Assembly: GCA_016124335.1 (NCBI GenBank)
Contig: WGNX01000005.1
Span: 1-64,000, forward strand
Direction: 5' to 3'
DNA from: Alphaproteobacteria bacterium
Lineage (GTDB): Bacteria; Pseudomonadota; Alphaproteobacteria; CACIAM-22H2
Length of the DNA stretch: 64,000 bases
Part shown: positions 8,456-19,480 of the stretch, in pieces
How positions within the stretch are numbered: the stretch's first letter is position 1
How the letters are laid out: each line of letters opens with the position of its first letter
Position numbers and translations under genes: made by a program
Notes under the pieces: generated by a model
Databases searched by the model: none
Told to the model about the DNA's origin: nothing
What the model saw: only the letters and a program-made list of their open reading frames with translations

Positions 8456-9756
8456 GGCAGGCTTTCGGCCGGGAAGCGGCGCATCAGCCACAGCACCATC
8501 AAGATGCCCGGTACAGCGGCAAGCGTGGTGAGCGCGAAGAAAAGCGGCCAGCCGAGTTGCAGCGACAGCCAGCCGCTGCCCGCCGTGAGCGTCGTGCGGC
8601 CGACGGTGGCAAGGCTCGACAGCAGCGCATACTGCGTGGCCGTGAACGCGACGTTGCACAGGCCGGACAGGTAGGCCACGAACGCGGCCGAACCCATGCC
8701 GCCGGTGAAGTTCTCGAAACCGATCGTGACCGCGAGGAGCGCCACGTCGTGCCCGACCCAGGCTTGCGCGACGTAGAGCAGGTTGGAAACCGCCTGCAGA
8801 ATCCCGCATATGAAGAGCGAGCGATAAAGACCGTAGCGATTGACGACCGCACCGCCGGCCGCCACGCCGGCAAGCGTGGCGAAAACGCCCGCGATCTTCG
8901 AGATCGACGCGACCTCGACGCGCGTGAATTCCATCGCGACATAGAACGGATTGGCCATGGCACCGGCCAGCGCATCGCCGAACTTGTAGAGCACGATGAA
9001 TACGACGATCAGCAGCCATGACGGCCGCGAGGCGAAATCCGCGAACGGGCCCACGACCGCCGAGCGCATCCAGGCCGCCGCCTTTTCGGCAATCGTATTC
9101 CCCGCGATGGGCGCGAAGACCGACGGCGGGGCCGTCGGCTCGCGCGTGAGCCACACGGTTGCCGCACCCACGCCCATCAGCAGGGCCATCAGCGTGAAGG
9201 CGAAGCTCCAGCCGCCATATTCGGCCGCGAACAGCGCGCCGGCCGACGATGCCATCATCCCGAATCGATAGCCCCACTGGGTCGCCGCGGCACCGGCCCC
9301 CTGTTCGTCCGCACGCAGCAGTTCGATGCGATAGGCGTCGATGACGATGTCCTGGCTTGCCGACAGGAATGCGACGACGACGGCGACGAGCGCCGTCGGC
9401 CACGGATCGACACGCGGATCGGTGAGGCCAAGGCAGAAGATCGCCCCGGCAAGGCCCGCCTGCAGCACCAGCGCCCACGACCGGCGCCGGCCGAAACGGC
9501 GCGCGAAGGCGCCAAGCGCCAGCCGGTCGATCAGCGGCGCCCACAGGAACTTGAGCGAATAGGCCGTGCCGACAAGCCCCAGCGCACCGATCGCCGTGCG
9601 GTCCACGCCCGTCTCGGCCAGCCAGAACGACAGCGTGCCGAACGTCAGCGGCAGCGGCAGGCCCGAGGAGAAGCCCATGAACAGGACCGCCAGCAGGCGC
9701 GGGCGCAGATAGACCGCGAGCGAATCGCGCCAGTTTGTCGCCATCTGTCCGGCCAT
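8422..9756 (-). CDS. ampG: AmpG-like muropeptide permease (MFS)
   Basis: A 444-residue major facilitator with about 12 hydrophobic helices. AmpG features include MGFSSGLPLPLTFGTLSFWL in the first helix, KFLWAPLIDRL (about 69-79) and FLSASQDIVIDAYRIELL (about 122-139), where the D..D..R pattern is typical. AmpG imports anhydro-muropeptides for peptidoglycan recycling and in some bacteria feeds beta-lactamase induction. The start is ATG 9756; ATG 9741 (MATNWRD) is an alternative. Its last 34 bases overlap the 3' end of the convergent GT9 gene. No ampD or nagZ lies nearby. Confidence 0.85.
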   Translation of the reverse strand: MAGQMATNWRDSLAVYLRPRLLAVLFMGFSSGLPLPLTFGTLSFWLAETGVDRTAIGALGLVGTAYSLKFLWAPLIDRLALGAFARRFGRRRSWALVLQAGLAGAIFCLGLTDPRVDPWPTALVAVVVAFLSASQDIVIDAYRIELLRADEQGAGAAATQWGYRFGMMASSAGALFAAEYGGWSFAFTLMALLMGVGAATVWLTREPTAPPSVFAPIAGNTIAEKAAAWMRSAVVGPFADFASRPSWLLIVVFIVLYKFGDALAGAMANPFYVAMEFTRVEVASISKIAGVFATLAGVAAGGAVVNRYGLYRSLFICGILQAVSNLLYVAQAWVGHDVALLAVTIGFENFTGGMGSAAFVAYLSGLCNVAFTATQYALLSSLATVGRTTLTAGSGWLSLQLGWPLFFALTTLAAVPGILMVLWLMRRFPAESLPQRAAVPAIDD

Positions 9757-9899
9757 CGTGTTTTCGCGCGAATCGGGAGGGGTCCGCCGACAGTCTACGC
9801 GCCGGTGCCAAGCGGTCGAGAAGTATTGCGCCGGAAGAGTCGCCTTCCCGTCCGCTCGGTGATAGCGTCCGCTCCCATTCGCGATCCGGTACTACAAAA

Positions 9900-10379
9900 A
9901 TGACTGAGCCGGCGCTGCAATTCGCCGAAGGCTTCCGTCCGGACACGATCCGCAGCAATCGGCTGCGGCGTTTCTACACCTATTGGGATGCAAGGCGCGG
10001 GACGCGCGCGATGCCCGCACGCTGCGACATCGACCCGACCGAAGTGCCGTGGATGCTGGGGTACGTCTCGTTGCACGACGTTCTGCCCGATGGCGGGTTC
10101 CGGTTCCGCGTGGATGCCTCGAACACTTCGGCGATGTTCGGGATCGACATGACCGGCCGGCGGCTCGACGAATATCCCATCCCGGACGTGCGCGAGCGCA
10201 TCCGCTCGGCACTTGAAACGGTCGTGCTGACGCGCGAGCCGCTGCGCACCGATCTCGACTACGCCACGTCGTTCGAGAAATGGCGCTACGAGCGCCTGAT
10301 CCTGCCCCTGGGCACCGACGGGCGGGTGCCGGACATGCTGATGTCGGCCATCGACGTCGCGCCGATGCATGAAAATTGA
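9900..10379 (+). CDS. PAS_5-type sensory domain protein
   Basis: A 159-residue single-domain protein starting at ATG 9900. It matches the PAS_5 pattern common in Rhodospirillales: an N-terminal W-D-A-R-R-G block (FYTYWDARRGTRAMPARCDI), D-P-T-E-V-P-W-M-L, a core strand GGFRFRVDASNTSAMFGIDMT, and an ERLILPLGTDG end. No output domain is attached, so it may bind a ligand or a partner protein. The frame is open further upstream, but codon use there is not coding-like. A second member of this family lies at 24998. Confidence 0.75.
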   Translation: MTEPALQFAEGFRPDTIRSNRLRRFYTYWDARRGTRAMPARCDIDPTEVPWMLGYVSLHDVLPDGGFRFRVDASNTSAMFGIDMTGRRLDEYPIPDVRERIRSALETVVLTREPLRTDLDYATSFEKWRYERLILPLGTDGRVPDMLMSAIDVAPMHEN

Positions 10380-10495
10380 GCCGTTACCCAGACCCTGCTT
10401 GCGCGCGGACGGGGCGTGACCTAGCCTTGTAGTACCGTCTTGGAGTCAGGTCCGGGGCGGTGGGGCCGGCGCATCCCGAACGGGAGCCCGCACCT

Positions 10496-10510
10496 GGCGG
10501 CACGGCCGCC
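10496..10510 (+). other. GC-rich hairpin in the leader of the kor operon
   Basis: GGCGGC-ACG-GCCGCC forms a perfect 6-base stem 30 bases upstream of the GTG start at 10540. The whole 160-base gap 10380-10539 otherwise shows only a GGAGG ribosome binding site at 10523-10527 and no convincing promoter. The hairpin could affect translation initiation or be incidental in this GC-rich sequence. Confidence 0.3.
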
Positions 10511-10539
10511 GGAGCAGCCCACGGAGGAGCGCACTTGTT

Positions 10540-12324
10540 GTGAAACCGACGGACATCGCGGCGCCCGACTACTTCCATAAAGTCGTCGACTGCCAATGGG
10601 CCTGCCCGGCACACACGCCGGTTCCCGAATATATCCGCCTGATCGCCGGAAAACGGTTCGCCGACGCTTACATGGTGAACTGGAATTCGAACGTGTTCCC
10701 GGGCGTGCTCGGGCGCACCTGCGACCGGCCGTGCGAACCCGCCTGCCGGCGCGGCCGCGTGGAGGCCGAGCCCGTCGCGATCTGCCGGCTCAAACGCGTC
10801 GCGGCCGACAACAAGGGCGACGTCACGGCCCGCATGCCAGCACCGGCTGCGCGCAACGGCAAGCGCGTGGCCGTGATCGGTGCAGGGCCCGCCTCGCTCA
10901 CGGTCGCACGCGACCTGCTGGCGAGCGGCTATCACGTGACGATCTTCGAGCAGGATCCGTTCGCCGGCGGCATGATCCGCACGCAGATCCCGAAATTCCG
11001 CCTGCCGGAATCCGTCATCGACGAGGAAGTGGGCTTCATCCTGGCGCTGGAGCCGGAGCTGCGGCTGGGCAAGCGCGTGGACAGCCTCAAGGCCGTTCTC
11101 GACGAAGGCTTCGATGCGGTGTTCGTGGGCTGTGGCGCGCCGCGCGGGCGCGATCTCGACGTGCCGGGGCGCGCGGAAGCCGCCGCCAACATCCATGTCG
11201 GCATCGACTGGCTTTCGTCGGTTTCCTTCGGCCACACCACGTCGATCGGCAAGCGCGTGATCGTGCTAGGCGGCGGCAACACGGCGATGGATTGCTGCCG
11301 TTCCTCGCGCCGTCTCGGCGGCGAGGAGGTGACGGTCGTCGTGCGCTCGGGCTTCGAGGAGATGAAGGCCTCGCCGTGGGAAAAAGAGGACGCGATGCAT
11401 GAAGGCATCCCGATCCGCAATTTCCTCGTGCCCAAGGAAGTTCTGCACGACAGGGGCCGCCTCACCGGCATGCGCTTCACGAAGGTGAAGCCGGAGTTCG
11501 ACGCCAAGGGCCGGCGCAACCTCGTGCCCACCGGCGAAGCGGACGTGGAGATCCCGTGCGACGACGTGCTCGTCGCCATCGGGCAGGAAAACAGCTTCCC
11601 CTGGATCGAGCGCGACATCGGCGTCGAGTTCGACAGATACGGTATGCCCGTCGTCGACCCCAAGACGATGCGTTCGACGAACCCGAAGGTCTATTTCGGC
11701 GGCGATGCCGCCTTCGGGCCCAAGAACATCATCTGGGCGGTCGCGCACGGCCACGATGCGGCCGTTTCGATCGACCGCGTGCTCCACGGGCTTGACCCTG
11801 CCGAACGCCCGGCGCCGGGCACCTCGCTGGTCAGCCAGAAGATGGGCATCCATGAGTGGTCCTACGACAACGACATCGCAGCCGACCTGCGCCACAAGGT
11901 GCCGCAGCGCGATCCTTCCGAAACGCTCAAGGACATCCGCGTCGAGGTCGAGCTCGGCTACGACGACATGCTCGCCTACAAGGAAGCCGAACGCTGCCTC
12001 AACTGCGACGTGCAGACGGTCTTCACCGGCAAGCTGTGCATCGAGTGCGATGCCTGCGTCGACATCTGCCCGATGGACTGCATCACCTTCACGGATGATG
12101 CGCCCGAAGACGAGCTTCGCGCGAAGCTGACCGCGCCCGCCACGAACGCCACGCAGGACATCTATGTGGCCGACGGCCTCAAGACCGGCCGCATCATGGC
12201 CAAGGACGAGGACGTTTGCCTGCATTGCGGCCTTTGCGCCGAACGCTGCCCCACGGGTGCATGGGACATGCGCAAGTTCCTTCTTGAAATGACCCACGCG
12301 GGGCACGCATGCCGCAAAGGCTAG
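10540..12324 (+). CDS. GltD-like FAD oxidoreductase with two ferredoxin clusters, partner of KorAB
   Basis: A 594-residue protein starting at GTG 10540 after GGAGG. An N-terminal Fe-S domain (CQWACPAH and CDRPCEPACRRG, about 19-70) is followed by a GltD/NADPH-adrenodoxin-type two-nucleotide fold with an FAD motif VIGAGPASLTVARDL (about 111-125) and an NAD(P)H motif VLGGGNTAMDCC. The C-terminal region has two ferredoxin-like [4Fe-4S] motifs, CIECDACVDICPMDC and CLHCGLCAERCP. It overlaps korA by 16 bases, so it should be cotranscribed with it. I infer that it passes electrons between the oxidoreductase and NAD(P)H, acting as built-in ferredoxin and ferredoxin:NAD(P) reductase. The glutamine-amide transfer subunit GltB is absent, so this is not glutamate synthase. 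Confidence 0.85.
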   Translation: MKPTDIAAPDYFHKVVDCQWACPAHTPVPEYIRLIAGKRFADAYMVNWNSNVFPGVLGRTCDRPCEPACRRGRVEAEPVAICRLKRVAADNKGDVTARMPAPAARNGKRVAVIGAGPASLTVARDLLASGYHVTIFEQDPFAGGMIRTQIPKFRLPESVIDEEVGFILALEPELRLGKRVDSLKAVLDEGFDAVFVGCGAPRGRDLDVPGRAEAAANIHVGIDWLSSVSFGHTTSIGKRVIVLGGGNTAMDCCRSSRRLGGEEVTVVVRSGFEEMKASPWEKEDAMHEGIPIRNFLVPKEVLHDRGRLTGMRFTKVKPEFDAKGRRNLVPTGEADVEIPCDDVLVAIGQENSFPWIERDIGVEFDRYGMPVVDPKTMRSTNPKVYFGGDAAFGPKNIIWAVAHGHDAAVSIDRVLHGLDPAERPAPGTSLVSQKMGIHEWSYDNDIAADLRHKVPQRDPSETLKDIRVEVELGYDDMLAYKEAERCLNCDVQTVFTGKLCIECDACVDICPMDCITFTDDAPEDELRAKLTAPATNATQDIYVADGLKTGRIMAKDEDVCLHCGLCAERCPTGAWDMRKFLLEMTHAGHACRKG

Positions 12325-14150
12325 AAGCGACGAACGACTTCGTCGTCAAGTTCGCGAACGTCAACGGCTCGGGTTCGGCGTCGGCCAACCAGCTCTTCGC
12401 CAAGGCGATCCTGCGAATGGGCGTGCCCGCCACGCCGCGCAACATCTTCCCCTCGAACATCCAGGGCCTGCCGACCTGGTACGAGGTGCGCATTTCCGAG
12501 AAGGGCTATCTGGGTGCGCGCGGCGGCGTGGACCTTGCCGTCGCGATGAACCCGCAGACCTGGGACCGCGACGTCAAGGAGATCGAGCCGGGCGGCTACC
12601 TGTTCCACGACAGCTCGAAGCCGATGCCGGACTCGAAGTTCCGCAAGGACATCAACGTCGTGGGCGTGCCGCTGACGGAGATGTGCAACCGCACCTATTC
12701 CGACCCGCGCCAGCGCCAGCTTTTCAAGAACATCGTCTATGTCGGCGCGCTGTCGGCGCTGCTCGAGATCGAGCCGGCCGTCGTCGAACAGCTGCTGTCC
12801 GAACAGTTCAAGGGCAAGGACAAGCTGATCGCGCCCAACGTCAAGGCGTTCCACATGGGCCGCGACTGGGCGCTTGAGAATCTCCAGTGCCCGCTCGGCA
12901 TCCGCGTGGCGCGGCGCGAGGCGATCGGCGACAGGATCTTCCTTGAAGGCAATTCGGCAGCGGCACTGGGTGCGGTTTATGGCGGCGCAAGCGTGTGCGC
13001 CTGGTATCCGATCACGCCGTCCTCTTCGCTTGCCGAAGCGTTCGAGCGCCACTGCCGGCGCTATCGCACCGACAAGGAGACGGGCAAGGGCCGTTACGCG
13101 ATCGTCCAGGCGGAAGACGAGCTTGCCTCGATCGGCATGGTGATCGGGGCGGCATGGAACGGCGCGCGCGCCTTCACGGCCACGTCGGGGCCGGGCATCT
13201 CGCTGATGCAGGAATTCCTCGGCCTTGCCTATTTCGCGGAAATCCCGGCCGTCGTGTTCGACGTGCAGCGCGGCGGCCCGTCGACGGGCATGCCCACGCG
13301 CAACCAGCAGTCCGACGTGCTTTCCTGCGCCTATGCCAGCCACGGCGACACCAAGCACGTGCTGCTGTTTCCCGAAGATCCGCGCGAATGCTTCGAGTTC
13401 GGCGCCACCGCCTTCGATCTGGCCGACCGGCTGCAGACGCCGATCTTCGTGATGCTCGAGCTTGAGATCGGCATGAACGAGCGGCTGTGCGCGCCGCTCG
13501 CCTGGGACCCGGCGCGCAAGCTCGATCGCGGCAAGGTGATGAGTGCGGCCGACCTCGACGCCGCGCGCCAGTTCGGCCGCTATCTCGACGTCGATGGCGA
13601 CGGCATCCCCTTTCGCACGCTGCCCGGCACGCATCCCACGAAGGGCGCCTTCTTCACGCGCGGCACCACCAAGGACCGCATGGCGCGCTATTCCGAGGAA
13701 GGGCCGGATTACGTCGACAACATGGAGCGGCTGCTGCGCAAGTTCGCGACGGCGGCAAAGCTCGCGCCCGCCGCCGTGGCAAGGCCAGCACAGCAGCCCA
13801 CGCGCGCAGGCGTGATCTATTACGGCTCGACCAGCCCGGCGATGGACGAAGCGCTGGACACGCTGCACGAACGCAATGTCCATCTCGATGCGCTGCGCGT
13901 GCGCGCCTTCCCGTTCGGCCCCGAGGTCGCGGAATTCATCGCCGCGCACGACAGCGTCTTCCTGGTCGAGCAGAACCGCGACGCGCAGATGCGCACGCTC
14001 ATCGTCAACGAGCTTGGCATCGATCCCGCGCGCATCGTTCCGGTCCTCAATTTCGACGGCAATCCGATCACTGCCCGCTTCATCGTCAAGGCGATCGCCG
14101 ACCGCATGGCGGGCGCCAACGTCACGCCGCTACGCAAGGCCGTGCCATGA
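12309..14150 (+). CDS. korA: 2-oxoacid:ferredoxin oxidoreductase, fused gamma-alpha subunit
   Basis: A 613-residue subunit. Residues about 1-200 are the gamma domain (FANVNGSGSASANQLFAKAI, with EKGYLGARGG). From about residue 215 comes the alpha domain with NSAAALGAVYGGASVCAWYP and the YPITPSSSLAE motif typical of KorA-type enzymes. With KorB it makes the compact two-subunit type that oxidatively decarboxylates 2-oxoglutarate (or the reverse) with ferredoxin as electron carrier. Other 2-oxoacids cannot be excluded by sequence. There is no ferredoxin domain in the subunit itself, which fits the ferredoxin motifs in the upstream gene. It overlaps korB by 4 bases (ATGA). Confidence 0.88.
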   Translation: MPQRLEATNDFVVKFANVNGSGSASANQLFAKAILRMGVPATPRNIFPSNIQGLPTWYEVRISEKGYLGARGGVDLAVAMNPQTWDRDVKEIEPGGYLFHDSSKPMPDSKFRKDINVVGVPLTEMCNRTYSDPRQRQLFKNIVYVGALSALLEIEPAVVEQLLSEQFKGKDKLIAPNVKAFHMGRDWALENLQCPLGIRVARREAIGDRIFLEGNSAAALGAVYGGASVCAWYPITPSSSLAEAFERHCRRYRTDKETGKGRYAIVQAEDELASIGMVIGAAWNGARAFTATSGPGISLMQEFLGLAYFAEIPAVVFDVQRGGPSTGMPTRNQQSDVLSCAYASHGDTKHVLLFPEDPRECFEFGATAFDLADRLQTPIFVMLELEIGMNERLCAPLAWDPARKLDRGKVMSAADLDAARQFGRYLDVDGDGIPFRTLPGTHPTKGAFFTRGTTKDRMARYSEEGPDYVDNMERLLRKFATAAKLAPAAVARPAQQPTRAGVIYYGSTSPAMDEALDTLHERNVHLDALRVRAFPFGPEVAEFIAAHDSVFLVEQNRDAQMRTLIVNELGIDPARIVPVLNFDGNPITARFIVKAIADRMAGANVTPLRKAVP

Positions 14151-15202
14151 CCTATCTTCCCAAACCGAAATTCCGCCATCCCTCGCTGCCGGCCAACGCG
14201 CTCGGTTTCACGCGGCGCGACTATGAAGGCGCCGTCTCGACGCTGTGCGCGGGCTGCGGGCACGATTCGATCTCGGCCGCGATCATCCAGGCGTGCTTCG
14301 AGCTGTCGCTGCCGCCGCATCGCATCGCCAAGCTTTCCGGCATCGGCTGCTCGTCGAAGACACCCACCTATTTCCTCGGCGCCAGCCACGGCTTCAATTC
14401 GGTGCATGGGCGAATGCCCTCTGTGCTGACGGGCGCCAATCTCGCCAACCGCGATCTCGTCTATCTGGGCGTGTCGGGCGACGGCGATTCGGCCTCGATC
14501 GGGCTTGGCCAGTTCGCGCATGCGATCCGGCGCGGCGTCAACATGCTCTATATCGTCGAAAACAATGGCGTTTACGGCCTGACCAAGGGCCAGTTCTCGG
14601 CGACGTCCGACCGCGGCTCGAAAAGCAAGAAGGGCGTCGTCAATTCCGACGAGCCCATCGACCTGATCGGCATGGCGCTGCAACTTGGCGCCACCTATGT
14701 GGCGCGCAGCTTTTCGGGCGACAAGGCCCAGCTTGTGCCCCTGATCAAGGCAGGGCTGCTGCATGGCGGGGCCGCCTTCATCGACTGCATCAGCCCGTGC
14801 GTGGCCTTCAACAACCACGAGGGTTCGACGCGCAGCTTCGATTATGTGCGCGCCCATAACGAGGCGGTGAACCGCCTCGACGTGATCCCCGCGCGTGGCG
14901 AAATCACGACCCAGTACGCGCCGGGCGAATCGGTCGACGTGCGCCAGCACGACGGCAGCGTGATCCGGCTGAAGAAGGTGGCGGCCGACTACGACACGTC
15001 GGACCGCGTGGCCGCGCTTACCTATCTCCAGCGCCGGCAGGAAGCGGGGGAGATCGTCACGGGCCTGCTTTATCTCGACGAGGAGCCCGTCGACCTGCAC
15101 GCCGCGCTGAAGACGGTCGAAAAACCGCTCAACGCGCTGTCCGACGCCGAGCTTTGCCCGGGTGCGGGCGAGATCGCGAAGATCAACGCGAGCCTGCGCT
15201 AG
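14147..15202 (+). CDS. korB: 2-oxoacid:ferredoxin oxidoreductase, beta (TPP-binding) subunit
   Basis: The ATG at 14147 overlaps the korA stop and gives 351 residues, the normal size for KorB. The thiamine diphosphate motif is visible: GDGDSASIGLGQFAHAIRRG followed by NN (in VENNGVYGLTKG). Cysteines for one [4Fe-4S] cluster are in LCAGCGHD (about 33-40) and GIGCSSKTPTY, with a later one in DCISPCVAFNNHEG. It is the catalytic partner of korA. The frame is open far upstream inside korA but that part is a shadow. It converges with typA, with 3 bases between the stops. Confidence 0.9.
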   Translation: MTYLPKPKFRHPSLPANALGFTRRDYEGAVSTLCAGCGHDSISAAIIQACFELSLPPHRIAKLSGIGCSSKTPTYFLGASHGFNSVHGRMPSVLTGANLANRDLVYLGVSGDGDSASIGLGQFAHAIRRGVNMLYIVENNGVYGLTKGQFSATSDRGSKSKKGVVNSDEPIDLIGMALQLGATYVARSFSGDKAQLVPLIKAGLLHGGAAFIDCISPCVAFNNHEGSTRSFDYVRAHNEAVNRLDVIPARGEITTQYAPGESVDVRQHDGSVIRLKKVAADYDTSDRVAALTYLQRRQEAGEIVTGLLYLDEEPVDLHAALKTVEKPLNALSDAELCPGAGEIAKINASLR

Positions 15203-15205
15203 GCT

Positions 15206-17032
<1,827 letters not shown>

Positions 17033-17037
17033 ATCTC

Positions 17038-18033
17038 TCAAGCCAAATGGCGTGCGGCGAATTCGCGCAGGCCGGTTTCAGGACGCGCGCCGTAATGCGA
17101 GATGATCTCGCCTGCGCAGATGGAGCCGAGCTTGGCGCAGGTCGCAAGGTCGCGCCCCGTCGTCAGCCCGTGGAGGAAGCCGGCGGCATAAAGGTCGCCC
17201 GCCCCCGTCGTATCGACGACCTTGACGCCGGCAAGCGCCGGTACGGCGTGCACCTCGCCGTTGCCGATGGCAACCGAGCCTTTTTCCGAGCGCGTCACCG
17301 CGGCGATGCGCTGCGGCTTGGCGCGCAGGTGCGGCAGGACTTCCTCGAAATTCTTCGTCTCGTAGAGGCTCAGGATTTCCGCCTCGTTGGCGAAAAGCAC
17401 GTCGACATGGTTTTCGACCAGATCGCGGAATTCGGCGCGATGGCGACCCACGCAGAACGAATCGGACAGCGTGAGCGAAACCTTGCGGCCGGCCTTGTGC
17501 GCGACCTCGACCGCCTTGCGGAACGCATCCTTGGCCGCCGGCTTGTCCCACAGATAGCCTTCGAGATACGTGATCTGTGCCGCCCCCACGCGCGCGGCAT
17601 CGACCTGGTCGGGGCCAAGCTCGACGCATGCGCCCAGATAGGTCTGCATCGTGCGCTGCGCATCGGGCGTCACGAAGATGAGGCAGCGCGCGGTCGACGG
17701 GCCGCTCTTGGCCGCCGGCGTATCGAACGCGACGCCGGCCGCACGGATATCGTGACGGAAAATGTTGCCAAGCTGATCGTCGCGCACGAGCCCGATATAG
17801 GCGGCCTTGCCGCCGAGGCTGGCGAGCCCCGCGATCGTGTTGCCGGCCGAGCCGCCCGAGCTTTCGCGCCCGGGGCCCATCAGGCCGTAGAGTGCTTCGG
17901 CCCGCGCCTCGTCGATGAGCGTCATCGCGCCCTTGCCAAGCCCGTTGGCGGCAAGGAAAGCGTCGTCCGCGCGGGAGATCACATCGACAATGGCATTGCC
18001 GATGCCGAGCACGTCGTAGCTGGCGTTGGTCAA
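17038..18033 (-). CDS. PfkB-family kinase, adenosine kinase-like
   Basis: A 331-residue ribokinase-family enzyme. The best start is TTG 18033 ([18 protein letters not shown] follows), with GGAG about 8 bases upstream; no ATG lies at this position and the open frame further upstream is not family-like. The N-terminal GGSAGNT motif and the C-terminal [17 protein letters not shown] motif, with its catalytic aspartate, are clear. Alphaproteobacterial proteins of this length and opening are annotated as adenosine kinases, which recycle adenosine to AMP, but sugar substrates cannot be excluded. It is probably cotranscribed with typA. Confidence 0.85.
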   Translation of the reverse strand: MTNASYDVLGIGNAIVDVISRADDAFLAANGLGKGAMTLIDEARAEALYGLMGPGRESSGGSAGNTIAGLASLGGKAAYIGLVRDDQLGNIFRHDIRAAGVAFDTPAAKSGPSTARCLIFVTPDAQRTMQTYLGACVELGPDQVDAARVGAAQITYLEGYLWDKPAAKDAFRKAVEVAHKAGRKVSLTLSDSFCVGRHRAEFRDLVENHVDVLFANEAEILSLYETKNFEEVLPHLRAKPQRIAAVTRSEKGSVAIGNGEVHAVPALAGVKVVDTTGAGDLYAAGFLHGLTTGRDLATCAKLGSICAGEIISHYGARPETGLREFAARHLA

Positions 18034-18168
18034 GTTCCGACTCCGGTGGGGGGAGCTGCGATTGGCGCGGAAAATAGCCATCCCTGTTGCGCCGCACAAG
18101 CGCCATCGGTGCCGCGAAAAGACATGCCTTGCCAATGCCATAAAGGTCTGGCTCCTATCCCCGTCGTG

Positions 18169-18885
18169 ATGCCGCCCGCCGATTCGCCCATGGGACTGCT
18201 GCAAGCACTTGCCCTGGCACTGGGCCAGCTTGGCGATCCGCGCCTGCGCCGCCCGCTGGCGATAAGCCTTGCGCTGACGATCGGTGCCTTCGGGCTGGTC
18301 TGGGCGGGCCTGGGCTGGGCGCTGACGCACACGCACTTTTTCGAGAATACGTGGCTCGATATCGGCGCCGGCGCGCTGGGGGGACTGGCGCTTGCCGGCC
18401 TGTCGTTCGTGCTCTTCCCCAGCGTCGTGGCGGCATTCCTCGGACTGTTCCTCGAGGAGGTCGCCGACGCGGTCGAGCAGCGCCACTATCCGGGCCTGCC
18501 GCCGCCTTTCCGGCGGGGGACGCTAGCTGAGATCGCCGGCAGCCTTGGCCTCATCGTGCTGTCGCTCGCACTCAACCTGCTGGTCCTGCCGCTCTACCTT
18601 GTTCCGGGCCTCAACCTTGCGGTCTTCCTTGCGACGAACGGCTTTCTTCTGGCCCGCGAATACGTCACCATGAGTGCGGCCCGGCGGCTCGATTCGCCCG
18701 ATATGCGCCTCCTGTGGCGCGAACGGCGCGGACAGGCGTGGCTTGCCGGCGCGGCCTTCGCAGCGCTTTCGGCCGTGCCGCTCGTCAATCTCGCCGCTCC
18801 CGTCGTGGCGGTCGCCACGACGACGCATCTTGTCGAAGCCTGGCGACGCACGGCCGCCAACCGCCTTTCGGGGCAGGGCACTTGA
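18169..18885 (+). CDS. EI24-domain membrane protein (CysZ-like)
   Basis: About 238 residues with four or more hydrophobic segments, including ISLALTIGAFGLVWAGLGWA and GSLGLIVLSLALNLLVLPLY. The pattern, with R-G-T-L before the third segment and PGLNLAVFLATNGFLLAREY, fits the EI24 (formerly DUF540) family, which includes the sulfate transporter CysZ. Sulfate transport is not established for alphaproteobacterial members. Starts at ATG 18169 or ATG 18190 are both possible and neither has a strong ribosome binding site. It is divergent from the PfkB gene and 17 bases before the bactofilin gene. Confidence 0.72.
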   Translation: MPPADSPMGLLQALALALGQLGDPRLRRPLAISLALTIGAFGLVWAGLGWALTHTHFFENTWLDIGAGALGGLALAGLSFVLFPSVVAAFLGLFLEEVADAVEQRHYPGLPPPFRRGTLAEIAGSLGLIVLSLALNLLVLPLYLVPGLNLAVFLATNGFLLAREYVTMSAARRLDSPDMRLLWRERRGQAWLAGAAFAALSAVPLVNLAAPVVAVATTTHLVEAWRRTAANRLSGQGT

Positions 18886-18902
18886 GGAAGGACCAAGAAT
18901 TC

Positions 18903-19475
18903 ATGTTCCGTCGCAAGAAAGACGAATCCGAGGAATCGAAGGCCGCCGACGCGGTCGAGCCCACGATGGGCGGCGACACGGAAGCCGAGGCGATCGCCCC
19001 GCGCCCGTTCCCGCGCCCCACGCCGCCCTCGCCGGGCGCGCTCGCGCGCTCGGTTGCCGGCCCCATCGCGCCCAGTGCCGCCCGCACGGCCGTTCCCGCG
19101 CGCGCGACGAGCGACCAGGTCGAAGGGCGCAAGCTCATCGTCGGGCGCGAGATCGTGCTCTCGGGCCAGATCACGTCGTGCGAACGGCTGGTCGTCGAAG
19201 GCCGGGTCGAGGCGTCGCTTTCCGACAGCCGCTTCATCGAGATCGCCGAAAACGGCGTCTTCAAGGGCATGGCGGAGATCGAGAACGCCGAGATCGCCGG
19301 CACCTTCGAAGGCACGCTCACCGTGCGCCAGAAGCTGTGGATCCGCTCGACCGGCAAGGTCACCGGCACCGTGCGCTACGGCAAGATCGAGATCGAGGAA
19401 GGCGGGCAGGTTGCCGGCGAAGTCCAGGTCGACGCCAGCAAGCTCGTGAAGACGGACGCCAACGACGGCGGCTGA
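18903..19475 (+). CDS. bactofilin-family polymer-forming cytoskeletal protein
   Basis: A 190-residue protein. A charged and proline-rich N-terminal tail (about 1-70) precedes the bactofilin beta-helix domain (about 76-175), with the repeated short strands and glycines seen in GREIVLSGQITSCERLVVEG and GTFEGTLTVRQKLWI. Bactofilins form nucleotide-free filaments at the inner membrane and place peptidoglycan enzymes, for example in Caulobacter stalks and Helicobacter cell shape. A GGAAGGA-like ribosome binding site precedes ATG 18903. No M23 peptidase, a frequent partner, is adjacent. Confidence 0.9.
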   Translation: MFRRKKDESEESKAADAVEPTMGGDTEAEAIAPRPFPRPTPPSPGALARSVAGPIAPSAARTAVPARATSDQVEGRKLIVGREIVLSGQITSCERLVVEGRVEASLSDSRFIEIAENGVFKGMAEIENAEIAGTFEGTLTVRQKLWIRSTGKVTGTVRYGKIEIEEGGQVAGEVQVDASKLVKTDANDGG

Positions 19476-19480
19476 ATGAA

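Noticed and set aside
10540-12324. glutamate synthase small subunit
   Set aside because: The GltD-like fold is present, but GltB is absent and the gene overlaps korA, with extra ferredoxin clusters.
13487-14146. N-terminal extension of korB inside korA
   Set aside because: Out of frame with korA and Arg-rich; the ATG at 14147 overlaps the korA stop in the usual ATGA form.
17047-18168. plus-strand frame running through the PfkB kinase gene into the EI24 gene
   Set aside because: Shadow of the PfkB gene; the membrane protein begins at ATG 18169 or 18190.
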